64,000 nucleotides of DNA from Metallyticus violacea. Taxonomy: Eukaryota; Arthropoda; Insecta; Mantodea; Metallyticidae. Of the stretch, positions 48,101-60,096 are shown in pieces. Both the position numbers and the translations under genes were made by a program. Under the pieces are notes generated by a model, which worked only from the letters and a program-made list of their open reading frames with translations, was not told the origin of the DNA and did no database searches. The stretch lies in NCBI GenBank assembly GCA_030762175.1, contig CM060834.1, positions 67,313,501-67,377,500 of the forward strand, given 5' to 3'. The stretch's first letter is position 1; every line of letters begins with the position of its first letter.

Positions 48101-51100
48101 TTTGGAAACGTCGTTTGAATCACTTTTTTCCGTTCTTATTTGAGATTACTGCATCTCTTTCATTATACTAGTTTGATAGCCTCAGCAAAGCATATTATGC
48201 GCAAAGAATCTCGAAAAAAAAAAAAATTTTTTTCGAAGTTTGGAAACTTCGTTAGAATCACTTTTTTTCCGTTCTTATTTGAGATAACTGGTTCTCTTTC
48301 ATTATACTAGTTTGATAGCCTCAGTAAAGCATATTATGCGCAAAGAATCTCGAAAAGAAAAAAAATTTTTTTCGAAGTTTGGAAACTTCGTTAGAATCAC
48401 TTTTTTTCCGTTCTTATGTGAGATAACTGGTTCTCTTTCCTTATACTAGTTTGATAACCTCAGAAAAGGATATTATGCGCAAAGAATCTCGAAAAGAAAA
48501 AAGTTTTTTTTCGAAGTTTGGAAACTTCGTTTGAATCACTTTTTTTTCCGTTCTTATTTGAGATAACTGGTTCTCTTTCATTATATTAGTTTGATAGCGT
48601 CAGTAAAGCATATTATGCGCTAAGAATCTGGAAAAGAAAAACAATTTTTTTCGAAGTTTGGAAACTTCGTTAGAATCACTTTTTTCCGTTCTTATTTGAG
48701 ATAACTGGTTCTCTTTCATTATACTAGTTTGATAGCCTCAGCAAAGCATATTATGCGCAAAAAATCTCGAAAAGAAAAAAATTTTTTTTCGAAGTTTGGA
48801 AACGTCGTTAGAATCACTTTTTTTCCGTTCTTATTTGAGATAACTGGTTCTCTTTCATTATACTAGTTTGATAGTCTCAGTAAAGCATATTATGCGCAAA
48901 GAATCTCGAAAAGAAAAAAATTTTTTTTCGAAGTTTGGAAACGTCGTTTGAATCACTTTTTTCCGTTCTTATTTGGGATTACTGGTTCTCTTTCATTATA
49001 GTAGTTTGATAGCCTCAGCAAAGCATATTATGCGCAAAGAATCTCGAAAAGAAAAAAAATTTTTTTCGAAGTTTGGAAACTTCGTTAGAATCACTTTTTT
49101 TCCGTTCTTATTTGAGATAACTGGTTCTCTTTCATTATACTAGTTTGATAGCCTCAGTAAAGAATATTATGCGCAAAGAATCTCGAAAAGAAAAAAAATT
49201 TTTTTCGAAGTTTGGAAACTTCGTTAGAATCACTTTTTTTCCGTTCTTATTTGTGATAACTGGTTCTCTTTCATTATACTAGTTTGATAGGCTCAGTAAA
49301 GCATATTATGCGCAAAGAATCTCGAAGAGAAAAAAAAAATTTTTCGAAGTTTGGAAACGTCGTTTGAATCACTTTTTTCCGTTCTTATTTGAGATAACTG
49401 GTTCTCTTTCATTATACTAGTTTGTTAGCCTCAGTAAAGCATATTATGCGCAAAGAATCTCGAAAAGAAAAAAAAATTTTTTCGAAGTTTGGAAACTTCC
49501 TTAGAATCACTTTTTTTCCGTTCTTATTTGAGATAACTGGTTCTCTTTCATTATACTAGTTTGATAGCCTCAGTAAAGCATATTATGCGCAAAGAATCTG
49601 GAAAAGAAAATAAATTTTTTTCGAAGTTTGGAAACTTCGTTAGAATCACTTTTCTTCCGTTCTTATTTGAGATAACAGGTTCTCTTTCATTATACTAGTT
49701 TGATAGCCTCAGTAAAGCATATTATGCGCAAATAATCTCGAAAAGAAAAAAGTTTTTTTTCGAAGTTTGGAAACTTCGTTTGAATCATTTTTTTTCCGTT
49801 GTTATTTGAGATAACTGGTTCTCTTTCATTATACTAGTTTGATAGCCTCAGTAAAGCATATTATGCGCAAGGAATCTCGAAAAGAAAAAAAATTTTTTTC
49901 GAGGTTTGGAAACTTCGTTAGAATCACTTTTTTTCCGTTCTTATTTGAGATAACTGGTTCTCTTTCATTATACTAGTTTGATAGCCTCAGTAAAGCATAT
50001 TATGCGCAAAGAATCTGGATAAGAAAAAAGTTTTTTTTCGAAGTTTGGAAACTTCTTTAGAATCACTTTTTTTCCGTTCTTATTTGAGATAACTGGTTCT
50101 CTTTCATTATACTAGTTTGATAGCCTCAGTAAAGCATATTATGCTCAAAGAATCTCGAAAAGAAAAAACATTTTTTTCGAAGTTTGGAAACGTCGTTTGA
50201 ATCACTTTTTTCCGTTCTTATTTGAGATTACTGCTTCTCTTTCATTATACTAGTTTGATAGCCTCAGCAAAGCATATTATGCGCAAAGAATCTCGAAAAG
50301 AAAAAAAATTTTTTTCGAAGTTTGGAAACTTCGTTAGAATCACTTTTTTTCCGTTCTTATTTGAGATAACTGGTTCTCTTTCATTATACTAGTTTGATAG
50401 CCTCAGTAAAGCATATTATGCGCAAAGAATCTCGAAAAGAAAAAAATTTTTTTTCGAAGTTTGGAAACGTCGTTTGAATCACTTTTTTCCGTTCTTATTT
50501 GAGATTACTGGTTCTCTTTCATTATAGTAGTTTGATAGCCTCAGAAAAGCATATTATACACAAAGAATCTCGAAAAGAAAAAAAAATTTTTTCGAAGTTT
50601 GGACACTTCGTTAGAATCACTTTTTTTCCGATCTTATTTGAAATAACTGGTTCTCTTTCATTATACTAGTTTGATAGCCTCAGCAAAGAATATTATGCGC
50701 AAAGAATCTCGAAAAGAAAAAAAATTTTTTTCGAAGTTTGGAAACTTCGTTAGAATCACTTTTTTTCCGTTCTTATTTGAGATAACTGGTTCTCTTTCAT
50801 TATACTAGTTTGATAGGCTCAGTAAAGCATATTATGCGCAAAGAATCACAAAAAGAAAAAAAAAATTTTTCGAAGTTTGGAAACTTCGTTAGAATCACTT
50901 TTTTTCCGTTCTTATTTGAGATAACTGGTTCTCTTTCATTATACTAGTTTGATAGCCTCAGAAAAGCATATTATGCGCAAAGAATCTCGAAAACAAAAAA
51001 GTTTTTTTTCGAAGTTTGGAAACTTCGTTAGAATCACTTTTTTTCCGTTCTTATTTGAGAAAACTGCTTCTCTTTCATTATACTAGTTTGATAGGCCCAG

Positions 51101-52767
51101 TAAAGCATATTATGCGCAAAGAATCTCGAAAAGAAAAAAATTTTTTTTCGAAGTTTGGAAACTTTGTTTGAATGAATTTTTTTCCGTTCTTATTTGAGAT
51201 AACTGGTTCTCTTTCATTATACTAGTTTGATAGCCTCAGTAAAGCATATTATGCGCAAAGAATATGGAAAAGAAAAAAAATTTTTTTTGAAGTTTGGAAA
51301 CTTCGTTAGAATCACTTTTTTTCCGTTCTTATGTGAGATAACTGGTTCTCTTTCCATATACTAGTTTGATAACCTCAGAAAAGGATATTATGCGCAAAGA
51401 ATCTCGAAAAGAAAAAAGTTTTTTTTCGAAGTTTGGAAACTTCATTTGAATCACTTTTTTTTCCGTTCTTATTTGAGATAACTGGTTCTCTTTCATTATA
51501 TTAGTTTGATAGCGTCAGTAAAGCATATTATGCGCAAAGAACCTGGAAAAGAAAAAAAATTATTTTTGAAGTTTGGAAACTTCGTTAGAATCACTTTTTT
51601 CCGTTCTTAATTGAGATAACTGGTTCTCTTTCATTATACTAGTTTGATAGCCTCAGTAAAGCATATTATGCGCAAAGAATCTCGAAAAGAAAAAAGTTTT
51701 TTTTCGAAGTTTGGAAACTTCGTTTGAATCACTTTTTTTCCGTTGTTATTTGAGATAACGGGTTCTCTTTCATTATACTAGTTTGATAGCCTCAGTAAAG
51801 CATATTATGCGCAAGGAATCTCGAAAAGAAAAAAAATTTTTTTCGAGGTTTGGAAACTTCGTTAGAATCACTTTTTTTCCGTTCTTATTTGAGATAACTG
51901 GTTCTCTTTCATTATACTAGTTTGATAGCCTCAGTAAAGCATATTATGCGCAAAGAATCTGGAAAAGAAAAAAGTTTTTTTTCGAAGTTTGGAAACTTCT
52001 TTAGAATCACTTTTTTTCCGTTCTTATTTGAGATAACTGGTTCTCTTTCATTATACTAGTTTGATAGCCTCAGTAAAGCATATTATGCTCAAAGAATCTC
52101 GAAAAGAAAAAAAATTTTTTTCGAAGTTTGGAAACGTCGTTTGAATCACTTTTTTCCGTTCTTATTTGAGATTACTGCTTCTCTTTCATTATACTAGTTT
52201 GATAGCCTCAGCAAAGCATATTATGCGCAAAGAATCTCGAAAAGAAAAAAAATTTTTTTCGAAGTTTGGAAACTTCGTTAGAATCACTTTTTTTCCGTTC
52301 TTATTTGAGATAACTGGTTCTCTTTCATTATACTAGTTTGATAGCCTCAGTAAAGCATATTATGCGCAAAGAATCTCGAAAAGAAAAAAATTTTTTTTCG
52401 AAGTTTGGAAACGTCGTTTGAATCACTTTTTTCCGTTCTTATTTGAGATTACTGGTTCTCTTTCATTATAGTAGTTTGATAGCCTCAGAAAAGCATATTA
52501 TGCACAAAGAATCTCGAAAAGAAAAAAAATTTTTTTCGAAGTTTGGACACTTCGTTAGAATCACTTTTTTTCCGATCTTATTTGAAATAACTGGTTCTCT
52601 TTCATTATACTAGTTTGATTGCCTCAGCAAAGAATATTATGCGCAAAGAATCTCGAAAAGAAAAAAAATTTTTTTCGAAGTTTGGAAACTTCGTTAGAAT
52701 CACTTTTTTTCCGTTCTTATTTGAGATAACTGGTTCTCTTTCATTATACTAGTTTGATAGGCTCAGT
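45115..52767 (+). repeat. Right HOR region, mixed 14- to 16-mer order
   Basis: The region is built from sets of CCGTTGTTATTTG, CGAGGTTTGG, TGGAAAAG with A6-G-T8, GCTCAAAG with ACTGCTTC, and ordinary monomers. The set recurs near 45.4, 46.1, 46.7, 47.9, 49.9 and 51.8 kb with losses (for example CGAGGTTTGGAACCTTC near 45,464 and 47,961 is a hybrid). An 11-mer-type stretch lies at about 48.3-49.7 kb. From 50.4 kb it follows 57.2-59.7 kb at offsets of 6,805 and then 6,946. CCGATC marks a 14-monomer step (50,628 to 52,572). Confidence 0.65.
50804..50942 (+). repeat. Hybrid monomer at a one-monomer deletion
   Basis: The head (GATAGGCTCAGTAAAGC and GCGCAAAG) belongs to the CGAAGAG monomer, and the rest (AATCACAAAAAG, AAACTTCGTTAG) belongs to the next monomer in the reference order at 28.4-28.7 kb or 57.6-57.8 kb. 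Exactly one monomer is missing, and the offset to the 57-59 kb copy changes from 6,805 to 6,946 across it. AATCACAAAAAG is private; the parent reads AATCACGAAAAG. Confidence 0.75.
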
Positions 52768-55372
52768 AAAGCATATTATGCGCAAAGAATCTCGAAGAGA
52801 AAAAAAAAATATTTTTTCGAAGTTTGGAAACGTCGTTTGAATCACTTTTTTCCGTTCTTATTTGAGATTACTGGTTCTCTTTCATTATAGTAGTTTGATA
52901 GCCTCAGAAAAGCATATTATGCACAAAGAATCACGAAAAGAAAAAAAAATTTTTTCGAAGTTTGGGAACTTCGTTAGAATCACTTTTTTTCCGTTCTTAT
53001 TTGAGATAACTGGTTCTCTTTCATTATACTAGTTTGATAGCCTCAGAAAAGCATATTATGCGCAAAGAATCTCGAAAACAAAAAAGTTTTTTTTCGAAGT
53101 TTGGAAACTTCGTTAGAATCACTTTTTTTCCGTTCTTATTTGAGAAAACTGCTTCTCTTTCATTATACTAGTTTGATAGGCCCAGTATAGCATATGATGC
53201 GCAAAGAATCTCGAAAAGAAAAAAATTTTTTTTCGAAGTTTGGAAACTTTGTTTGAATGACTTTTTTTCCGTTCTTATTTGAGATAACTGGTTCTCTTTC
53301 ATTATACTAGTTTGATAGCCTCAGTAAAGCATATTATGCGCAAAGAATCTGGAAAAGAAAAATAATTTTTTTCGAAGTTTGGAAACGTCGTTTGAATCAC
53401 TTTTTTCCGTTCTTATTTGAGATTACTGCTTCTCTTTCATTATAGTAGTTTGATAGCCTCAGAAAAGCATATTATGCTCAAAGAATCTGGAAAAGAAAAA
53501 AAATTTTTTTCGAAGTTTGGAAACGTCGTTTGAATCACTTTTTTCCGTTTTTATTTGAGATTACTGGTTCTCTTTCATTATAGTAGAATGATAGCCTCAG
53601 AAAAGCATATTATGCACAAAGAATATCGAAAAGAAAAAAAATTTTTTTGGAAGTTTGGAAACTTCGTTAGAATCACTTTTATTCCGTTCTTATTTGAGAT
53701 AACTGGTTCTCTTTCATTATACTAGTTTGATAGCCTCAGAAAAGCATATTATGCGCAAAGAATCTCGAAAAGAAAAAAAGTTTTTTTTCGAAGTTTGGAA
53801 ACTTCGTTTGAATCACTTTTTTTCCGTTCTTATTTGAGATAACTGGTTCTCTTTCATTATACTAGTTTGATAGCCTCAGCAAAGCATATTATGCACAAAG
53901 AATCTCGAAAAGAAAAAATTTTTTTTTCGAAGTTTGGAAACTTTGTTTGAATGAATTTTTTTCCGTTCTTATTTGAGATAACTGGTTCTCTTTCATTATA
54001 CTAGTTTGATAGCCTCAGTAAAGCATATTATGCGCAAAGAATATGGAAAAGAAAAAAAATTTTTTTCGAAGTTTGGAAACTTCGTTAGAATCACTTTTTT
54101 TCCGTTCTTATGTGAGATAACTGGTTCTCTTTCCTTATACTAGTTTGATAACCTCAGAAAAGGATATTATGCGCAAAGAATCTCGAAAAGAAAAAAGTTT
54201 TTTTTTCGAAGTTTGGAAACTTCGTTTGAATCACTTTTTTTTCCGTTCTTATTTGAGATAACTGGTTCTCTTTCATTATATTAGTTTGATAGCGTCAGTA
54301 AAGCATATTATGCGCTAAGAATCTGGAAAAGAAAAAAAATTTTTTTCGAAGTTTGGAAACTTCGTTAGAATCACTTTTTTCCGTTCTTATTTGAGATAAC
54401 TGGTTCTCTTTCATTATACTAGTTTGATAGCCTCAGCAAAGCATATTATGCGCAAAAAATCTCGAAAAGAAAAAAATTTTTTTTCGAAGTTTGGAAACGT
54501 CGTTAGAATCACTTTTTTTCCGTTCTTATTTGAGATAACTGGTTCTCTTTCATTATACTAGTTTGATAGCCTCAGTAAAGCATATTATGCGCAAAGAATC
54601 TCGAAAAGAAAAAAATTTTTTTTCGAAGTTTGGAAACGTCGTTTGAATCACTTTTTTCCGTTCTTATTTGGGATTACTGCTTCTCTTTCATTATAGTAGT
54701 TTGATAGCCTCAGCAAAGCATATTATGCGCAAAGAATCTCGAAAAGAAAAAAAATTTTTTTCGAAGTTTGGAAACTTCGTTAGAATCACTTTTTTTCCGT
54801 TCTTATTTGAGATAACTGGTTCTCTTTCATTAGACTAGTTTGATAGCCTCAGCAAAGAATATTATGCGCAAAGAATCTCGAAAAGAAAAAAAATTTTTTT
54901 CGAAGTTTGGAAACTTCGTTAGAATCACTTTTTTTCCGTTCTTATTTGTGATAACTGGTTCTCTTTCATTATACTAGTTTGATAGGCTCAGTAAAGCATA
55001 TTATGCGCAAAGAATCTCGAAGAGAAAAAAAAAATTTTTCGAAGTTTGGAAACGTCGTTTGAATCACTTTTTTCCGTTCTTATTTGAGATAACTGGTTCT
55101 CTTTCATTATACTAGTTTGTTAGCCTCAGTAAAGCATATTATGCGCAAAGAATCTCGAAAAGAAAAAAAATTTTTTTCGAAGTTTGGAAACTTCCTTAGA
55201 ATCACTTTTTTTCCGTTCTTATTTGAGATAACTGGTTCTCTTTCATTATACTAGTTTGATAGCCTCAGTAAAGCATATTATGCGCAAAGAATCTGGAAAA
55301 GAAAAAAAAATTTTTTCGAAATTTGGAAACTTCGTTAGAATCACTTTTTTTCCGTTCTTATTTGAGATAACA
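52768..55372 (+). repeat. 2.68-kb segment, copy 2 (source-like match at 22,768)
   Basis: This matches 22,768-25,446 at an offset of exactly 30,000 with about four differences; the identity continues to 55,446, into the 34-mer. It starts inside a CGAAGAG monomer and includes the anchor trimer, GCGCTAAG (54,311), GGGATTAC, TTAGACTAG and TTTGTTAGCC. Confidence 0.85.
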
Positions 55373-58300
55373 GGTTCTCTTTCATTATACTAGTTTGATA
55401 GCCTCAGTAAAGCATATTATGCGCAAAGAATCTCGAAAAGAAAAAAATTTTTTTTCGAAGTTTGGAAACGTCGTTTGAATCACTTTTTTCCGTTCTTATT
55501 TGGGATTACTGGTTCTCTTTCATTATAGTAGTTTGATAGCCTCAGCAAAGCATATTATGCGCAAAGAATCTCGAAAAGAAAAAAAATTTTTTTCGAAGTT
55601 TGGAAACTTCGTTAGAATCACTTTTTTTCCGTTCTTATTTGAGATAACTGGTTCTCTTTCATTATACTAGTTTGATAGCCTCAGCAAAGAATATTATGCG
55701 CAAAGAATCTCGAAAAGAAAAAAAATTTTTTTCGAAGTTTGGAAACTTCGTTAGAATCACTTTTTTTCCGTTCTTATTTGTGATAACTGGTTCTCTTTCA
55801 TTATACTAGTTTGATAGGCTCAGTAAAGCATATTATGCGCAAAGAATCTCGAAGAGAAAAAAAAATTTTTTCGAAGTTTGGAAACGTCGTTTGAATCACT
55901 TTTTTCCGTTCTTATTTGAGATAACTGGTTCTCTTTCATTATACTAGTTTGTTAGCCTCAGTAAAGCATATTATGCGCTAAGAATCTCGAAAAGAAAAAA
56001 AATTTTTTTCGAAGTTTGGAAACTTCCTTAGAATCACTTTTTTTCCGTTCTTATTTGAGATAACTGGTTCTCTTTCATTATACTAGTTTGATAGCCTCAG
56101 TAAAGCATATTATGCGCAAAGAATCTGGAAAAGAAAAAAAATTTTTTTCGAAGTTTGGAAACTTCGTTAGAATCACTTTTTTTCCGTTCTTATTTGAGAT
56201 AACAGGTTCTCTTTCATTATACTAGTTTGATAGCCTCAGTAAAGCATATTATGCACAAAGAATCTCGAAGAGAAAAAAAAAATTTTTCGAAGTTTGGAAA
56301 CGTCGTTTGAATCACTTTTTTCCGTTCTTATTTGAGATAACTGGTTCTCTTTCATTATACTAGTTTGTTAGCCTCAGTAAAGCATATTATGCGCAAAGAA
56401 TCTCGAAAAGAAAAAAAATTTTTTTCGAAGTTTGGAAACTTCGTTAGAATCACTTTTTTTCCGTTCTTATTTGAGATAACTGGTTCTCTTTCATTATACT
56501 AGTTTGATAGCCTCAGTAAAGCATATTATGCGCAAAGAATCTCGAAAAGAAAAAAAGTTTTTTTTCGAAGTTTGGAAACTTCGTTTGAATCACTTTTTTT
56601 CCGTTGTTATTTGATTTAACTGGTTCTCTTTCATTATACTAGTTTGATAGCCTCAGTAAAGCATATTATGCGCAAGGAATCTCGAAAAGAAAAAAAATTT
56701 TTTTCGAGGTTTGGAAACTTCGTTAGAATCACTTTTTTTCCGTTCTTATTTGAGATAACAGGTTCTCTTTCATTATACTAGTTTGATAGCTTCAGTAAAG
56801 CATATTATGCGCAAAGAATCTGGAAAAGAAAAAAGTTTTTTTTCGAAGTTTGGAAACTTCTTTAGAATCACTTTTTTTCCGTTCTTATTTGAGATAACTG
56901 GTTCTCTTTCATTATACTAGTTTGATAGCCTCAGTAAAGCATATTATGCTCAAAGAATCTCAAAAAGAAAAAACATTTTTTTCGAAGTTTGGAAACGTCG
57001 TTTGAATCACTTTTTTCCGTTCTTATTTGAGATTACTGCTTCTCTTTCATTATACTAGTTTGATAGCCTCAGCAAAGCATATTATGCGCAAAGAATCTCG
57101 AAGAGAAAAAAAATTTTTTTCGAAGTTTGGAAACTTCGTTAGAATCACTTTGTTTCCGTTCTTATTTGAGATAACTGGTTCTCTTTCATTATACTAGTTT
57201 GATAGCCTCAGTAAAGCATATTATGCGCAAAGAATCTCGAAAAGAAAAAAATTTTTTTTCGAAGTTTGGAAACGTCGTTTGAATCACTTTTTTCCGTTCT
57301 TATTTGAGATTACTGGTTCTCTTTCATTATAGTAGTTTGATAGCCTCAGAAAAGCATATTATACACAAAGAATCTCGAAAAGAAAAAAAAATTTTTTCGA
57401 AGTTTGGACACTTCGTTAGAATCACTTTTTTTCCGATCTTATTTGAAATAACTGGTTCTCTTTCATTATACTAGTTTGATAGCCTCAGCAAAGAATATTA
57501 TGCGCAAAGAATCTCGAAAAGAAAAAAAATTTTTTTCGAAGTTTGGAAACTTTGTTAGAATCACTTTTTTTCCGTTCTTATTTGAGATAACTGGTGCTCT
57601 TTCATTATACTAGTTTGATAGGCTCAGTAAAGCATATTATGCGCAAAGAATCTCGAAGAGAAAAAAAAAATATTTTTTCGAAGTTTGGAAACGTCGTTTG
57701 AATCACTTTTTTCCGTTCTTATTTGAGATTACTGGTTCTCTTTCATTATAGTAGTTTGATAGCCTCAGAAAAGCATATTATGCACAAAGAATCACGAAAA
57801 GAAAAAAAAATTTTTTCGAAGTTTGGAAACTTCGTTAGAATCACTTTTTTTCCGTTCTTATTTGAGATAACTGGTTCTCTTTCATTATACTAGTTTGATA
57901 GCCTCAGAAAAGCATATTATGCGCAAAGAATCTCGAAAACAAAAAAGTTTTTTTTCGAAGTTTGGAAACTTCGTTAGAATCACTTTTTTTCCGTTCTTAT
58001 TTGAGAAAACTGCTTCTCTTTCATTATACTAGTTTGATAGGCCCAGTAAAGCATATTATGGGCAAAGAATCTCGAAAAGAAAAAAATTTTTTTTCGAAGT
58101 TTGGAAACTTTGTTTGAATGAATTTTTTTCCGTTCTTATTTGAGATAACTGGTTCTCTTTCATTATACTAGTTTGATAGCCTCAGTAAAGCATATTATGC
58201 AAAAAGAATATGGAAAAGAAAAAAAATTTTTTTCGAAGTTTGGAAACTTCGTTAGAATCACTTTTTTTCCGTTCTTATGTGAGATAACTGGTTCTCTTTC

Positions 58301-60096
58301 CATATACTAGTTTGATAACCTCAGAAAAGGATATTAAGCGCAAAGAATCTCGAAAAGAAAAAAGTTTTTTTTCGAAGTTTGGAAACTTCATTTGAATCAC
58401 TTTTTTTTCCGTTCTTATTTGAGATAACTGGTTCTCTTTCATTATATTAGTTTGATAGCGTCAGTAAAGCATATTATGCGCAAAGAACCTGGAAAAGAAA
58501 AAAAATTATTTTTGAAGTTTGGAAACTTCGTTAGAATCACTTTTTTCCGTTCTTAATTGAGATAACTGGTTCTCTTTCATTATACTAGTTTGATAGCCTC
58601 AGTAAAGCATATTATGCGCAAAGAATATCGAAAAGAAAAAAGTTTTTTTTCGAAGTTTGGAAACTTCGTTTGAATCACTTTTTTTCCGTTGTTATTTGAG
58701 ATAACGGGTTCTCTTTCATTATACTAGTTTGATAGCCTCAGTAAAGCATATTATGCGCAAGGAATCTCGAAAAGAAAAAAAATTTTTTTCGAGGTTTGGA
58801 AACTTCGTTAGAATCACTTTTTTTCCGTTCTTATTTGAGATAACTGGTTCTCTTTCATTATACTAGTTTGATAGCCTCAGTAAAGCATATTATGCGCAAA
58901 GAATCTGGAAAAGAAAAAAGTTTTTTTTCGAAGTTTGGAAACTTCTTTAGAATCACTTTTTTTCCGTTCTTATTTGAGATAACTGGTTCTCTTTCATTAT
59001 ACTAGTTTGATAGCCTCAGTAAAGCATATTATGCTCAAAGAATCTCGAAAAGAAAAAAAATTTTTTTCGAAGTTTGGAAACGTCGTTTGAATCACTTTTT
59101 TCCGTTCTTATTTGAGATTACTGCTTCTCTTTCATTATACTAGTTTGATAGCCTCAGCAAAGCATATTATGCGCAAAGAATCTCGAAAAGAAAAAAAATT
59201 TTTTTCGAAGTTTGGAAACTTCGTTAGAATCACTTTTTTTCCGTTCTTATTTGAGATAACTGGTTCTCTTTCATTATACTAGTTTGATAGCCTCAGTAAA
59301 GCATATTAAGCGCAAAGAATCTCGAAAAGAAAAAAATTTTTTTTCGAAGTTTGGAAACGTCATTTGAATCACTTTTTTCCGTTCTTATTTGAGATTACTG
59401 GTTCTCTTTCATTATAGTAGTTTGATAGCCTCAGAAAAGCATATTATGCACAAAGAATCTCGAAAAGAAAAAAAATTTTTTTCGAAGTTTGGACACTTCG
59501 TTAGAATCACTTTTTTTCCGATCTTATTTGAAATAACTGGTTCTCTTTCATTATACTAGTTTGATAGCCTCAGCAAAGAATATTATGCGCAAAGAATCTC
59601 GAAAAGAAAAAAAATTTTTTTCGAAGTTTGGAAACTTCGTTAGAATCACTTTTTTTCCGTTCTTATTTGAGATAACTGGTTCTCTTTCATTATACTAGTT
59701 TGATAGGCTCAGTAAAGCATATTATGCGCAAAGAATCTCGAAGAGAAAAAAAAATTATTTTTTCGAAGTTTGGAAACGTCGTTTGAATCACTTTTTTCCG
59801 TTCTTATTTGAGATTACTGGTTCTCTTTCATTATAGTAGTTTGATAGCCTCAGAAAAGCATATTATGCACAAAGAATCACGAAAAGAAAAAAAAATTTTT
59901 TCGAAGTTTGGAAATTTCGTTAGAATCACTTTTTTTCCGTTCTTATTTGAGATAACTGGTTCTCTTTCATTATACTAGTTTGATAGCCTCAGAAAAGCAT
60001 ATTATGCGCAAAGAATCTCGAAAACAAAAAAGTTTTTTTTCGAAGTTTGGAAACTTCGTTAGAATCACTTTTTTTCCGTTCTTATTTGAGATAACT
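55373..60096 (+). repeat. 34-mer HOR, unit 1 (4,724 bp)
   Basis: Sequence from 55,373 is repeated 4,724 bp downstream. Paired landmarks are TATTATACAC (57,357 and 62,081), ATATTAAGC (58,331 and 63,055), ATTTGATTTAAC, CACTTTGTTTCC and TTATGGGCAAAG. I found only a few differences (ATAACAGG and GCTTCAG near 56,757-56,792 in this unit). The unit joins part of the 11-mer (to 56.2 kb) to a long segment that also matches 27.1-30.9 kb. Confidence 0.85.

Noticed and set aside
22768..55446. Pure assembly artefact for the exact 30,000-bp repeat
   Set aside because: Not adopted: the two copies carry separate substitutions and have different flanks, which fits real divergence better than a pasted duplicate. 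Reads are needed to settle it.
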